From contig NC_016133.3 of NCBI RefSeq assembly GCF_000005505.3, forward strand, positions 28,885,008 through 28,949,007: 64,000 nt of DNA. The letters run 5' to 3'. Below are positions 45,913 to 56,100 of the stretch, piece by piece. Position 1 is the first letter of the stretch. Each line of letters starts with the position of its first letter. The notes under the pieces were generated by a model. That model was given only the letters and a program-made list of their open reading frames with translations, had not been told where the DNA came from and made no database searches. This DNA comes from Brachypodium distachyon. Lineage: Eukaryota; Streptophyta; Magnoliopsida; Poales; Poaceae. A program made the position numbers and the translations under genes.

Positions 45913-47331
45913 ATGACAGGACTTACACGAAGCATGGCAACTAGATCGATGCTATCCCGTGACCGTGATGAGTGCTTTTCACCACGGTCATCCTCCACGT
46001 CTCTTGTTGACAATGCCACGGCAACGGTACGAAACAATCCTTCTAATACAATTAAATTGTGTGTACCTTTCTTTGAGGGGGGAAATGATGCTGAAACGTA
46101 TATAGATTGGGAGCTAGCTTTAACTGAACAATTCACACGCTTCCATGTACTTGATAGTCGCAAGGTTCAAATTGCTAGTAGTAAATTTACTTTTGCTGCT
46201 TTATCTTGGTGGAATGAGATAGTTAGAGAAAAGAAAATTCCCCACACTTGGGCTGATATGAAAAAAATAATGAGAGAAAAATATGTTCCTTTGAATTATG
46301 CTTTTAACTTGCGTTCAAAATTACGACGTTTGACACAAGATGATAAAACTGTTGATGATTACTACAATGAGTTCCAAATTTTAACCTTGCGGGCTGGTTT
46401 AGATGAAACCGAACAAAGAAAAATGGATAGGTTTTATTGTGGGCTTAACTTTGATATTTCTTACATAATTGAATACGGAAAATACGACTCTCTATTGTGT
46501 TTGCTTAATCTTGCTCGTGAAGCGGAGAGGAAATTGAAGAGAAGGTGTACTAGAAACGTGTTGAGCCTACAAGGTAATGATAAAGATGATTGTGTTCCTG
46601 AACTAAATATGACATGTGATGAAATAAATGAGATACATGTTGAATTTTCTGCACCATGTGAAATTGTTGATTTACATGCTGATTTGAGTGCACCTATTGC
46701 TGAAATTAATTCTTCTAATGATTTGAATGCACATTTTAATTTTGATATTGATGAGAATGAATCATGTGAGGAAATAACGAATGTTTTGGGAGAAACATGT
46801 GATGTAGATAAATTTGGTTTAGGTTGTGTCAAATTTATTACACATGGAGTGGTTGAGAACGATCCACCTATTAATTCTTTGTGTTATATTACACTTGATA
46901 GTCCTATGTATTTATCACATGCAATGGATAAAGTGTATGCGTTAACAATTTCAAAATCTTTTGCTGTTCATGGATACACAATTCATTTAATTGGATAACA
47001 TGATGTGAACAATAACATTTTGGTGCATGAGATTTGCATTACTTGTGATAATTTTCCTCTCTTGGGAGAAAAGAAATATTTGCACATCCTTAATCATTTT
47101 GATAGGACCTCAAATATTGGTGTTGATTATTTGCCAAATAGTTATTTACATGCTTGTTTGAATATTAGTGCTTTGACTTGCTCTAAATTTCAGCATATTG
47201 TAGTAACTAATTTGGATACTATTCATTATTATTTTCCAATGTTGGGATGGTGTAATGGTGAGCGGTGCAAACCAAATACAAGATACTGTTTCACTTATAT
47301 ATGCAAAACATATTGTCAATATTCTTGCTGA
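45913..47331 (+). CDS. Retrotransposon Gag protein with unrecognised C-terminal extension (in-frame stop at 46996)
   Basis: The ATG at 45913 opens 361 codons. Residues about 45-190 fit the retrotrans_gag (capsid-like) fold of Gypsy elements: VPFFEGGNDAETYIDWELAL, FAALSWWNEIV, WADMKKIMREKYVP, LRRLTQDDKTVDDYYNEFQ and a GL-ETE-RKMDRFYCGLN block. A basic segment (ERKLKRRCTRN) follows, then an acidic, Asn/Glu-rich tail with repeated SAP motifs. I see no CCHC zinc knuckle. TAA at 46996-46998 interrupts the frame, but the same frame continues open to TGA at 47329-47331 for another ~110 codons (HEICITCDNFPLLGEKKYLH..., FPMLGWCNGERC). The stop may be a recent mutation in a longer protein. The extension matches no family I know. 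Read as a pseudogene if the longer form is the ancestral one. Confidence -1.
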
Positions 47332-47522
47332 AATGTTATTCATGACGATTGTTTTACTAATTATCTCAAGAGATTTTCTTATCAAACATTAATTGTGCAA
47401 GAAAGGAGATGTATAAAGATGGATGACATATACATATACCATGCACACACTTTGTCTACTTTCTCAGTCTCTTTTCAGCACAAACGACGCTGAGGACGGC
47501 TTTCCTTTCAAGAAAGGGAGGA

Positions 47523-48564
47523 TGATATGGACATGCTAACCTTGGATAGGACCTTTGGTACCCACAATGCTATAATATTTGACAAGATTTATAATCAGGT
47601 GAATTCAAGTAGTAATTGTTTTCATTGTCATATATATGAAGAGGCGGAGGTACTACTATCTTGTCTCCTTTTATTACGTAGGCATCTTGTCGAGCTTTTC
47701 AAGTCCAAGGTCAAGATGAGATACGATGGATGCCAACGGGAGTTCCAACAAGAATCAAGCATCCATAGAACTGAGAGAGAAGGATTTCAAGTGTACTTTC
47801 GAACAAATCAAACGGCACATGATTTGGAGCTTAGTAGAGAAAGATATCACGAATTAAAGTTGAATCCGATTTGGGTCCGAGCTGTCAGGAGATCCGAATT
47901 TGTTTTAATCACCTAGGCTGCATCCGGAGTCCAAATCAAGCATACAAGTACTTGTTGGAAAGGTAATTACAAGACCTTTCCAATGCATCTGGTCCCACCA
48001 GAAGATTCGACGCTTGCTGACTGTGACGGACAAAACAAACTGACGGATCTTTTTTTTCAGTTTCCTAAAGAGTTGTTGTTTTGGTAGGAAACTTAGAGAT
48101 AGAGTTGTATTTCAGCCCCATGCCCAAGTTGGCCGAATATCCATCTTCCTCATCCTTTGTATACCTCATGAGCCCCCTTAAGGAATCTTGGGTTTTGTTT
48201 AGTTAAAAATTAGCCATCGCTACTACTTCGTGTAATCGCGTGTGTCGGTTAGACTACCTGCTTTACCGCTGTCGGAACCCCAATTTATCGTCTCGTTGAG
48301 ACATTGGTTTGATATAGCATACTCGCAATTTCAGATTGCATCTGCCATTATCTTGTTCTTACTTGGTCTTCGATTGCTTGCAGGAACAAAGACCTTCGTG
48401 GTCAGGTTTATCGTGCCCCCGCGTGATCAATAATCCTCTGAAGTTGGTGTATCGATTGCTAAGATGCTGCCTCCTAGGCCGTAGTCGGATCGTCAACATC
48501 ATCTCCTACCCAAACGAGAGTTACCAATCTCATCGAAAGATCGGGCCACCCCCTACCCACATCA
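47523..48564 (+). repeat. 3' LTR of the gag-only element
   Basis: Starts TGATATGGACATG, ends ACCCACATCA. The last ~180 bases contain the block GGCCGTAGTCGGATCGTCAA and GAAAGATCGGGCCACC, a style I associate with the 3' ends of Triticeae/Pooideae Gypsy LTRs. Longest and most complete LTR of the pair. Confidence -1.
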
Positions 48565-48599
48565 GCCTACATGCCATTTTAGTTGTACCTATTTGTCGA

Positions 48600-49265
48600 T
48601 TTATCAACACATACTTGTTAGTTTATTCACACCAATATTTATAGCCTTATCCACATCTCATTGCCAGATTAACTGTGCCTATTTGCCGGGTTAACTGTGT
48701 CTAATTGCCGGGTCAATTGTGCCTATTTTCTAGTTTAACTAAGTTCACTTCATAGGTTAACTATGCGTACTTGTGAGGTTAATTTTGTCTAATTGCCACC
48801 TAATTGCCATGTTAGATGTGTTCACTTGTCAGGTTAAGTTTGTATAATTGTCAACTTAAGTACGCCTACTTGCCAGGTTAACCGTGTTTACTTGCCAGGT
48901 TAATTGTGCTTAATTGCCATGTTAACTATGTCTACTTATCGGGTAAACTGTGTCTAATTGCCAGGTTAATTACGCCTTGCCAGGTTGATTGAGCCTACTT
49001 GCCAGGTCAGGTTAATTGTGTCTAATTGTCAGGTTGATTGAGTCTATTTGTCAGGTTAACTGTGTTCACCTGCCATGTTAAATGTGTCTAACTGACAGGT
49101 CGACTGCACCTATTTGCCAGATTAATTGTGTGTAACTGCCATATTAATTGTGTCTAATTGTCAGGTTAATTGTGTCTAATCGCCATGTTAAGTGCGCCTA
49201 TTTGATAGGTTACCTATTACTATTATTGCCAGATTAATCGTGTGCACTTGGCAGGTTAATTTTTC
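48600..49265 (+). repeat. Degenerate 22-bp minisatellite
   Basis: Roughly 27-30 diverged copies of a unit close to CCAGGTTAATTGTGTCTAATTG. Variants swap CAGGTTAA for CATGTTAA or CGGGTTAA and TCTAATTG for CCTATTTG or TCACTTG. It directly follows the right target duplication of the gag-only retrotransposon, and traces of the same unit precede the left one, so that element may have inserted in or at the edge of the array. Confidence -1.
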
Positions 49266-50313
49266 ACAACCATTTTTCAAACACCTTGCTAGCATGTTTC
49301 TAGGCCGAAGCCCATTCACGCCCTCTTCCCCCCCGGCCACACCCCTCCCTTCTGGTCAATCTCCCTGCCAACCACCCCATCCTCTTTCTCGTGTTCTTCC
49401 TTGGATACGCGTTGCTCCAGTCTACTGACGCCTGTTGATCCCTTATTCTCTTGTTACCAAGAGTTTCTCCTTTAAATTGAAGCATGGGATTGATTTCCCA
49501 TCTCACGAATTGATTCTGCCATGTTCCTCCCCGTTTCGTCTTCCTAATCTTTCCAAATTTGTAACTGAAACCATGAAATTCCCCTAAACACACGAAAATT
49601 TCAGGATGTCTTTACCGATACTCCCTGATCGGGAGGGTGCCATGCTCCACCACCATAGCGCCTGCTCCACTATCAGCAAAACATGATGTTGCTCTGCCGC
49701 CGCCCTCGCGACCTGCTGCACGGTCGCCGCTCCACCACGCCTGCTTCTGCTCCGCCACCGCTGCGACTTGCTGCACGGTCCTCGCTCCACCGCGACCTGC
49801 TGATGTTCCTCCACTGCTACGCCTACTCCGCCGCCATCAGCTGCTGCCCGCGACGTCCCTAGCGTCAAGGAGAACGGCCAACAGGACCATGGCGCGGGAG
49901 CCTTGATTAATCGCCGGCCAAATTTTGATCGAGAGATGGGGCGGGTGCTTGTGGCGGCGGAAGTGGGTATGCTCCCGAAGAAGGGACATCACGGGAGAAG
50001 GGATGGAGGGAGGGAGAAAAGAGATCAGGAAGAAGGATGAGAGAAAAGGTTGTGGTGGGGAAAGATGAGAAATGAAACAAAGATCGGATGGTGCAGACAC
50101 ACGCAGCTGGCTAAGACCAGGCGGGCACGTGCCCCACTTAGAATGTCCGTTCAATTGTCCAAATAAGAAGAGACATATGATCAAATTTGACACGCATGTA
50201 TGTGCAAAATAGTAACAATATTATATACTTAGTCTAAATATAGACGGCGAACCTGGGTAGCAATAAGCTAAACTGAATTAGTCTACAATCCCAAATTTTA
50301 ACCGCTACATCAG
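49266..50313. other. Intergenic; C-rich low-complexity patch
   Basis: Between 49630 and 49860 the plus strand repeats CTGCTCCxCC / GACCTGCTGCACGGTC phrases, giving open but meaningless frames on both strands. The flanks are ordinary AT-rich DNA. No gene supported. Confidence -1.
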
Positions 50314-51155
50314 TGTCGGAGCACGGCCTCCGGCAGCGGGGATGCCGAGCACCCCCTTTTTGGTTTGGTGGAGGGCGAGATGATCGCTCCGGCGATCGCC
50401 GGCGTGGCGATAGACACGAAGTGTAGACACAAGAGTTTTACCCAGGTTCGGGCCACTCGGAAGTGTAATACACTACGTCCTGCTTTGGAGTTGTATTTCT
50501 TAGTATGGTTGTTACAGGTTGCCGGGAAGTTCCCGGGCTTTACTACTTGTCCCTCTAAGGGCTAGGCTACTTGGGTGAATGCTGAACTGAATAGAACCGA
50601 ATCCTACCAAGGTCCAACCTCTTTGACCGGTGGCGTCGGTCCTCTTTTTATAGACAAGGGGATACCACAGGTGCCTATGCATGCAGCGTGACACGTTTCC
50701 CAGACGCGTGTCACGGCCACATGGAATACACTTTCGCTCATCCACGCTGGACGCCATGCAGCGCCCGATCCACTGTATACGGTAGAAAAAATAGTTCTCA
50801 GGATAGCCACTCTAGCCTTGCTTACCTGCTGATAAGACTCCTGTCGGTGCATTAAATGCACTGCGCCGGTCGTCTTGTCTGTCTTTACTGTTCTGCGGGT
50901 CCCGCATGCATGCTCAAGTGCGGGTTGCTGGGGTGCACCTTCCCGGCTAGCGCACCAGCTAGTTGCCGGGAGGCGTTCCTTCGGCTTTTCGGGACCGGGG
51001 TTCCCGGGAGCATCTTGTACTCGGCCCTTAGCTTAGCTTCACTAGGGGTCGTCTCCTTGAAGCAGACTTCCCGGACTCGTCGCTTCCCGGGAGTCTTTCT
51101 TGATGGGGCTCACGTGTCCCGTATCAGTGGGACCCCGTGGGCCACTGGTACGACA
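50314..51155 (-). mobile_element. Solo LTR, about 842 bp
   Basis: Starts TGTCGGAGCACGG and ends GTACGACA, giving matched TGTCG/CGACA ends. Flanks are ATCAG (50309-50313) and GTCAG (51156-51160), a 5-bp target duplication with one mismatch. It includes the ACACAAGAGTTTTACCCAGG / TTCGGGCC phrase frequent in grass Gypsy LTRs. A TATA box reads TGTCTATAAAAAGAGG on the minus strand near 50640-50655, so the LTR is probably in minus orientation. No internal domain is present, as expected after LTR-LTR recombination. Confidence -1.
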
Positions 51156-51765
51156 GTCAGCAATCCCGTTCTTCCAAACGGAGTCAGATTCCGGCGGTTG
51201 CAATTGGACTGGAATAAAACTGACATGGCTCTGATTTGAGGGTTAGAAAAGTTAGGGTTCATTTTAAACTTGGTCTACTAGGTCGAGGTTTAATATGGAC
51301 TTTAGTTTCGATACAAACTTTTTTTTAGGAACTATGTTCGTGTGTACTAAATGTATTCCTATGCAAAATATGGGTGACACAGAAAATGTTTTCCCCAGGC
51401 AGACACAACAGATTCAAAATTCAAATTCATTGCAAGAATCCCGGATGTGACAGGGAACGTGGGGCTGCTGAGAATTGGACTCCTCGTTGGGTAGCGTACA
51501 GAGGAAGGAGGACGAGGGCAGGGAGCTGAAAAGATGGAGACTGAGGTGGGTTTAGATTGCCGTTAAGTGACGAAACCTTCCCTCTCTTCCATCTCCCTCT
51601 CCGTTCCTTCCACCGCTTTCCCCACAAACCCCCCGCGCCCTTGTCCCCGCCTGCTCTCCTCCACTCCCGCCTCGTCGGCCGCAGAGGATCTCCTAGGGCA
51701 AACCGCAAAAACCCTAGCCGAGGGCGAGGACCCCCCCTCTCCCCCCCGCATGCGTGGTTCCTGAG
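51156..51765 (+). other. ATRX promoter region and 5' UTR exon
   Basis: Pyrimidine-rich DNA (about 51570-51700, CTTCCATCTCCCTCTCCG style) typical of plant 5' UTRs ends at a CTGAG/GTAATC donor (51765/51766). A matching acceptor (TTTTGCAG) ends at 53089, so a 1.3-kb 5' UTR intron is likely. The transcript start itself is not determined. Confidence -1.
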
Positions 51766-52795
51766 GTAATCTCCGCCGCCACCTGTTCTCCTCCGCGCGC
51801 GCTTGGCTTCGCTCTGCTGTGCGCTTAGTCCATAGGAAGGAGCAATGGCGTTCCGTGATCGGAACGGAGGGGGTGGAGAGTCCTGCCTCGGTTCCTCTCT
51901 GTGTTTTGCTCCGACGAACCGGCGGCCTGTGAGCGGTTGGAATCGTGGCGGAGTGTGATCGTTAATAGGGACCGGGCCCCCTCTGGGTCGCAAGATTGTT
52001 CGTTGGTTTATGCTGTGCCTGGGTTCATGTTTTGGAGGCGCCGTCTTTCCTGGGGCTGGCGTTTTGTGTAATTCTGAAGTGCTTTAGGAATACTTTTCTT
52101 GTTTACCGACATGCATTTGAGATTTGAGATGTTCCTTAGGGTTTATAGTGAAGTGCACGCGTGTCAGCTCTTTCTTTTTGGTTGTTGTGCTCGTTGTGAT
52201 TCTATGAGTTGAAATGATTTAGCTACTTGTAGGATGAGTTTGGTGCTCTGAAATGTTCCGTTTTATGTGTGCATTCTATGGATCCACACAATTTTGTGCA
52301 GTGCTGTGGCCAAATCATGGCGTGCTAAGTTCTTTAGATCTTGCCTGTGTTGTAGGTTATATTTGGTTCATAGCTAAGTTTGCCACAGCTACGCTTAGGG
52401 TATGTGTGGCTTGCCAAGAAGTTGGCACAAATTGAAGTGTGCTAAGGCACAACTGTGCTGCAAAATTACAAACCAAACATAGACCTAAAAATTCAAGGCA
52501 TATCAAGGGTTAGGCATGAGAAACTGTTCCTGAGAATCAAATATGCCTAGAGATCATTACATGATATATGTTGTCCTGCAATATTATTTCTGCTTGATTG
52601 GCATTTGACAGTTGACATAGATAACAGTGCATTGAAGCGAGGCATAACTAATCAAGTTAAAATTTCTTTTTTGTTATGTGATTTCTTTTTAGTAACGTGC
52701 ATTGTGTAGGCACAACCAGATCTGGTTCATTCCCTTTTTCAGTTGTGTACTCTCCTTTCTCTAGGTTGCTTTTGAATCTGGTATTGAGTGTTTGA

Positions 52796-52929
52796 GAGTG
52801 AACAAAAGTGGACATGCTTTCATTTAGTTTAGTAACAAGTTTGCCTTTGAGCTGATATTTTAAGAGTGAACAAAAGTGGACATGCTTTCATTTAGTTTAG
52901 TAAACAAGTTTGCCTTTGAGTGTTTGAGA
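52796..52929 (+). repeat. Tandem duplication (68-bp period) in the ATRX 5' UTR intron
   Basis: GAGTGAACAAAAGTGGACAT and the following CATTTAGTTTAGTAA(A)CAAG sequence occur at 52796 and again at 52864, nearly identical. Non-coding; recent local duplication. Confidence -1.
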
Positions 52930-53159
52930 TGGAAACAGCCTGCTGGTATGATTAACCCTTACAATCAAGCAATGTTATTCTTGATTATGAAATGCATGTT
53001 TCATTTACTACTCATTTTGCTTGAATACATATGTAAAACTGCATTTGATTTATTTTAGATTTAATGTCTGTATTTATTGCATTTTGCAGAAAAATAATTT
53101 AGCTATGCAAAGATGGAACCTTATGTGTTTCTGTAGCGGCAACTGATAATTAAATAGCT

Positions 53160-56100
53160 ATGGATGGGAATGGAAAATTATCAGTTGATGAGTTAAAAAA
53201 TATGGAAGCTGGCCACTCAAATGGACAACCGGGAGTTGATATCATAATAATTGAACCTGAAAGGGATGAAAATAAAGTTAGGGGAGAAACTAACGTGGGA
53301 GAAGGCCCGTTTGAGGACAACAGGGAGCACAAATGTGAGGAAACGGACAATGGTGTGCATGAAGAAGCGTCCACTAGTACAGATGATGATTCAGATAGTG
53401 ATTTTTATTTTCTTCGGGAATCAGAGAACGGACGAACTTCAGAGTCTGATGCTGAGGAGAACGGCATTGAGGTGTGTGCATCTAGTTATTTTTCTAAATA
53501 TCTATGGCTGGCTAACTTTAGGTTTAACACATTCATATAGAAGGCCTCAAATTTTCAATCAAGGTAAAAAGTATGTTCATCATTTCCCTAAAAAGAGATA
53601 GCATCTTGACATAGAACTCCTAACAGCCTTTGTCGTTGATCATCATTTTTGTATTTTCTATTGTTCCCTGATATGCTTTCTATATCCTTGTCCACCTTAA
53701 TTTTGAAACACATTTATGTTGGCCAGACTACTTGTCAATGTTAGCATATCATATATACCGCACTTCAACGCTTGTATGATTACTTCTTCCCAATGCAGCA
53801 CATTTATTGTGCTTGTTTGGTTTTTCTTTTCGAGCAATTCACACCAGTTGATTGGCTGAATGGATCGAAAGATATAATGGGCAACTTATGTTGCTCGCAT
53901 CTGTTCTGCATTATTACATGTTCTGCTGAGCAATCAATAACTTTGATGTGTAGACTGAAATTTAGTAGAAATTTATGGTTCAATTCAAATATGCCCTTTC
54001 ATTCTTCTTTGGTGCTTTTTTATCAGTTCTCTCAGAATTATTTTCAAACAGGTGCCTCTACCTGAGGAAGAAGTTGAAGAATTGGTCGCTGAATTCCTTG
54101 ACGTTGAGAGCAAAGTAATTGTTATAATCCTTGCTGTTTTTATTTATACCTTTGTTTTCGTAAACATGTTTCATTTTATTTTCCCTGTGTTCTTTTGTAA
54201 CACTTAGGCAGCTAAAGCGCAAGAATCACTTGAAAAAGAGTCCCTGGAAAAAATTGAAGCTGAAGTAAGGTTGGAATTATCTGAGAGGCTCCAAGGAGAT
54301 GTGGTCCGTGAATACGTTTACAAATTTATATCAACTTCTAATTTGCCAACTGCCAGCCTCTCTGTTCTCTGCACTGATATCGTTTTATTTTAAATAGTTG
54401 GAGTTAGCTGTGTCAACTGAGATGGAGCAATTCAAGAATGAATGGTCAACTGAACTTGATGATTTGGAGATTCACAGTGCTGTTCTGTTGGTATGCTTTT
54501 GCTTGAAAGAAGGGCTGATCATATTAAATTGGACGTATTTTCTCGAAATAAAATTGAGACCTATTTTTACTTTCACTTTATTTTATCAAATTAATGTAAT
54601 TTTTAACTTCAGGAACAACTTGATGCTGCTGGCATTGAACTTCCCAGCCTTTATAAGTCAATAGAAAGTCAAGTCCCAAATGTTTGTGAAACTGAAGCAT
54701 GGAAAAACAGGACTCATTGGGTTGGTTCTCAAGTGCCTGAAGAAGCAAATCAATCAATCAGAAAAGCTGATGAATACCTCCAGTCTTGTAGACCTGTAAG
54801 GAGGTAATGTTAGGGTCAAAAGTTGGTTACTCCTATGTTTTGTTTTTCAAGTCTGAGCTTTTACTCTATTTGCTTGGAACAGAAAGCATGGTAAGCTGCT
54901 GGAGGAAGGTGCTGGTGGCTTTCTTGCCGGAAAAGTTCCTATTGGTGATGATGGTTCTGTACAGTGTCATGAGAAAAGTTGGAGTTCATTCAATGAACTT
55001 ATTAAATCAAAGGAGTGTGCCGAAAGTTCTTTTGGCAGTGATAACTGGGCATCAGTTTACCTGGCCAGTACCCCCCAGGAAGCTGCTGCCTTAGGTCTCC
55101 AATTTCCAGGGGTTGATGAGGTGCCACCTTTAACTGATCAATTGTTTTGTTGTGTGATGTTGCTATTGCACTTTAATTAGCATCATGCCCTCATTCAATA
55201 AGTTCTCGAAATATCAATCTACATTAAACTTAACTATTCCCCCATACAGAGGAAACACAAACTATTCTTGTTGACGTCTCTCCAGTGCCCCGGAGGCCGG
55301 GAATGTAAACTGTAGTTAACTCGCATTTGTATTTATGATGTGTGCCGTACTGTCATATGATTATATTGCTTTGGTGCTGGTTAGTGCATTCCCGGTCAAA
55401 TGAATTGGATTAAGACAAAGACAAATAACATATACTCCCCCTGTTCATAAATAGATGATCTATTAGACATAGACATGGTCTCCAATATGTTTCTTTAACC
55501 GCTGTTTTTTTGTATGTATATGTTAGTAAAAAAAATGTAAGTTCATAGTTTTCAATTTTTCATGACATATCTAATGGTACTATTTTCACTTATCTAATTT
55601 TTTCTCATGTACTCCCTCCGATCCATCGGGGATTTAGTACAAAGTTAGTACAATTTTGAACTAAATCCCTGACACTTACTATGGATCGGAGGGAGTATTT
55701 ATTTTAGTCAAAGTTTGACTGTACGCTTTCTAGGAAGTCATGTATTTATGAACAGAGCTAGACCTTGTATGCCTAAAACATATATGGTATGTAGAATGTT
55801 TAAATGACCAATCCTGTTCTCCGGGTTATTGTTCCCTTCTTTTAATAATGTATCACTATGTTATGCCCGTGTTCACATTTGTTCAAACCTGGTCACTTAT
55901 TTAGTTACTTTAATGGTTTGCAAGTAGATCCTTTTTGTGGTTCAAGGCAACATTCTCATGAAATTTTTCCCGTATTTATATTTTTTGCGTTGTGGTGTTA
56001 GGGAGATGTGCATGCAATTAGTTGACAGAAGCTATGTCAAAAGAATTATTTATTAATATTTTATCTGTCCCATATTTACATTTTTTTTGGGTAGTGGTGT

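Larger units (their letters stand above)
44875..48564 (+). mobile_element. Gag-only LTR retrotransposon (TR-GAG type)
   Basis: 3,690 bp bounded by a perfect 5-bp duplication, GCCTA at 44870-44874 and 48565-48569. Both ends start TGATATGGACATGCTAACCTTG (44875 and 47523), and the element ends CCCACATCA at 48564. The 3' LTR (47523-48564) is about 1,042 bp and is preceded by the purine tract AAGAAAGGGAGGA. Only about 277 bp of the 5' LTR match it (to 45151); the rest of that LTR and the primer-binding site seem to have been lost or replaced. A gag frame (45913-46998) is the only recognisable protein; there is no protease, RT or integrase. That composition matches the TR-GAG class of non-autonomous plant retrotransposons, which would use enzymes made elsewhere. 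The gag is Gypsy-like. Confidence -1.

Noticed and set aside
48600..49265. Regularly spaced repeats as a possible CRISPR-like array
   Set aside because: Units are head-to-tail and diverged, with no distinct spacers, in a plant nuclear context: a minisatellite.
49584..49906. Frames in the CTGCTCC-rich patch
   Set aside because: Simple-sequence composition keeps frames open; no protein resemblance.
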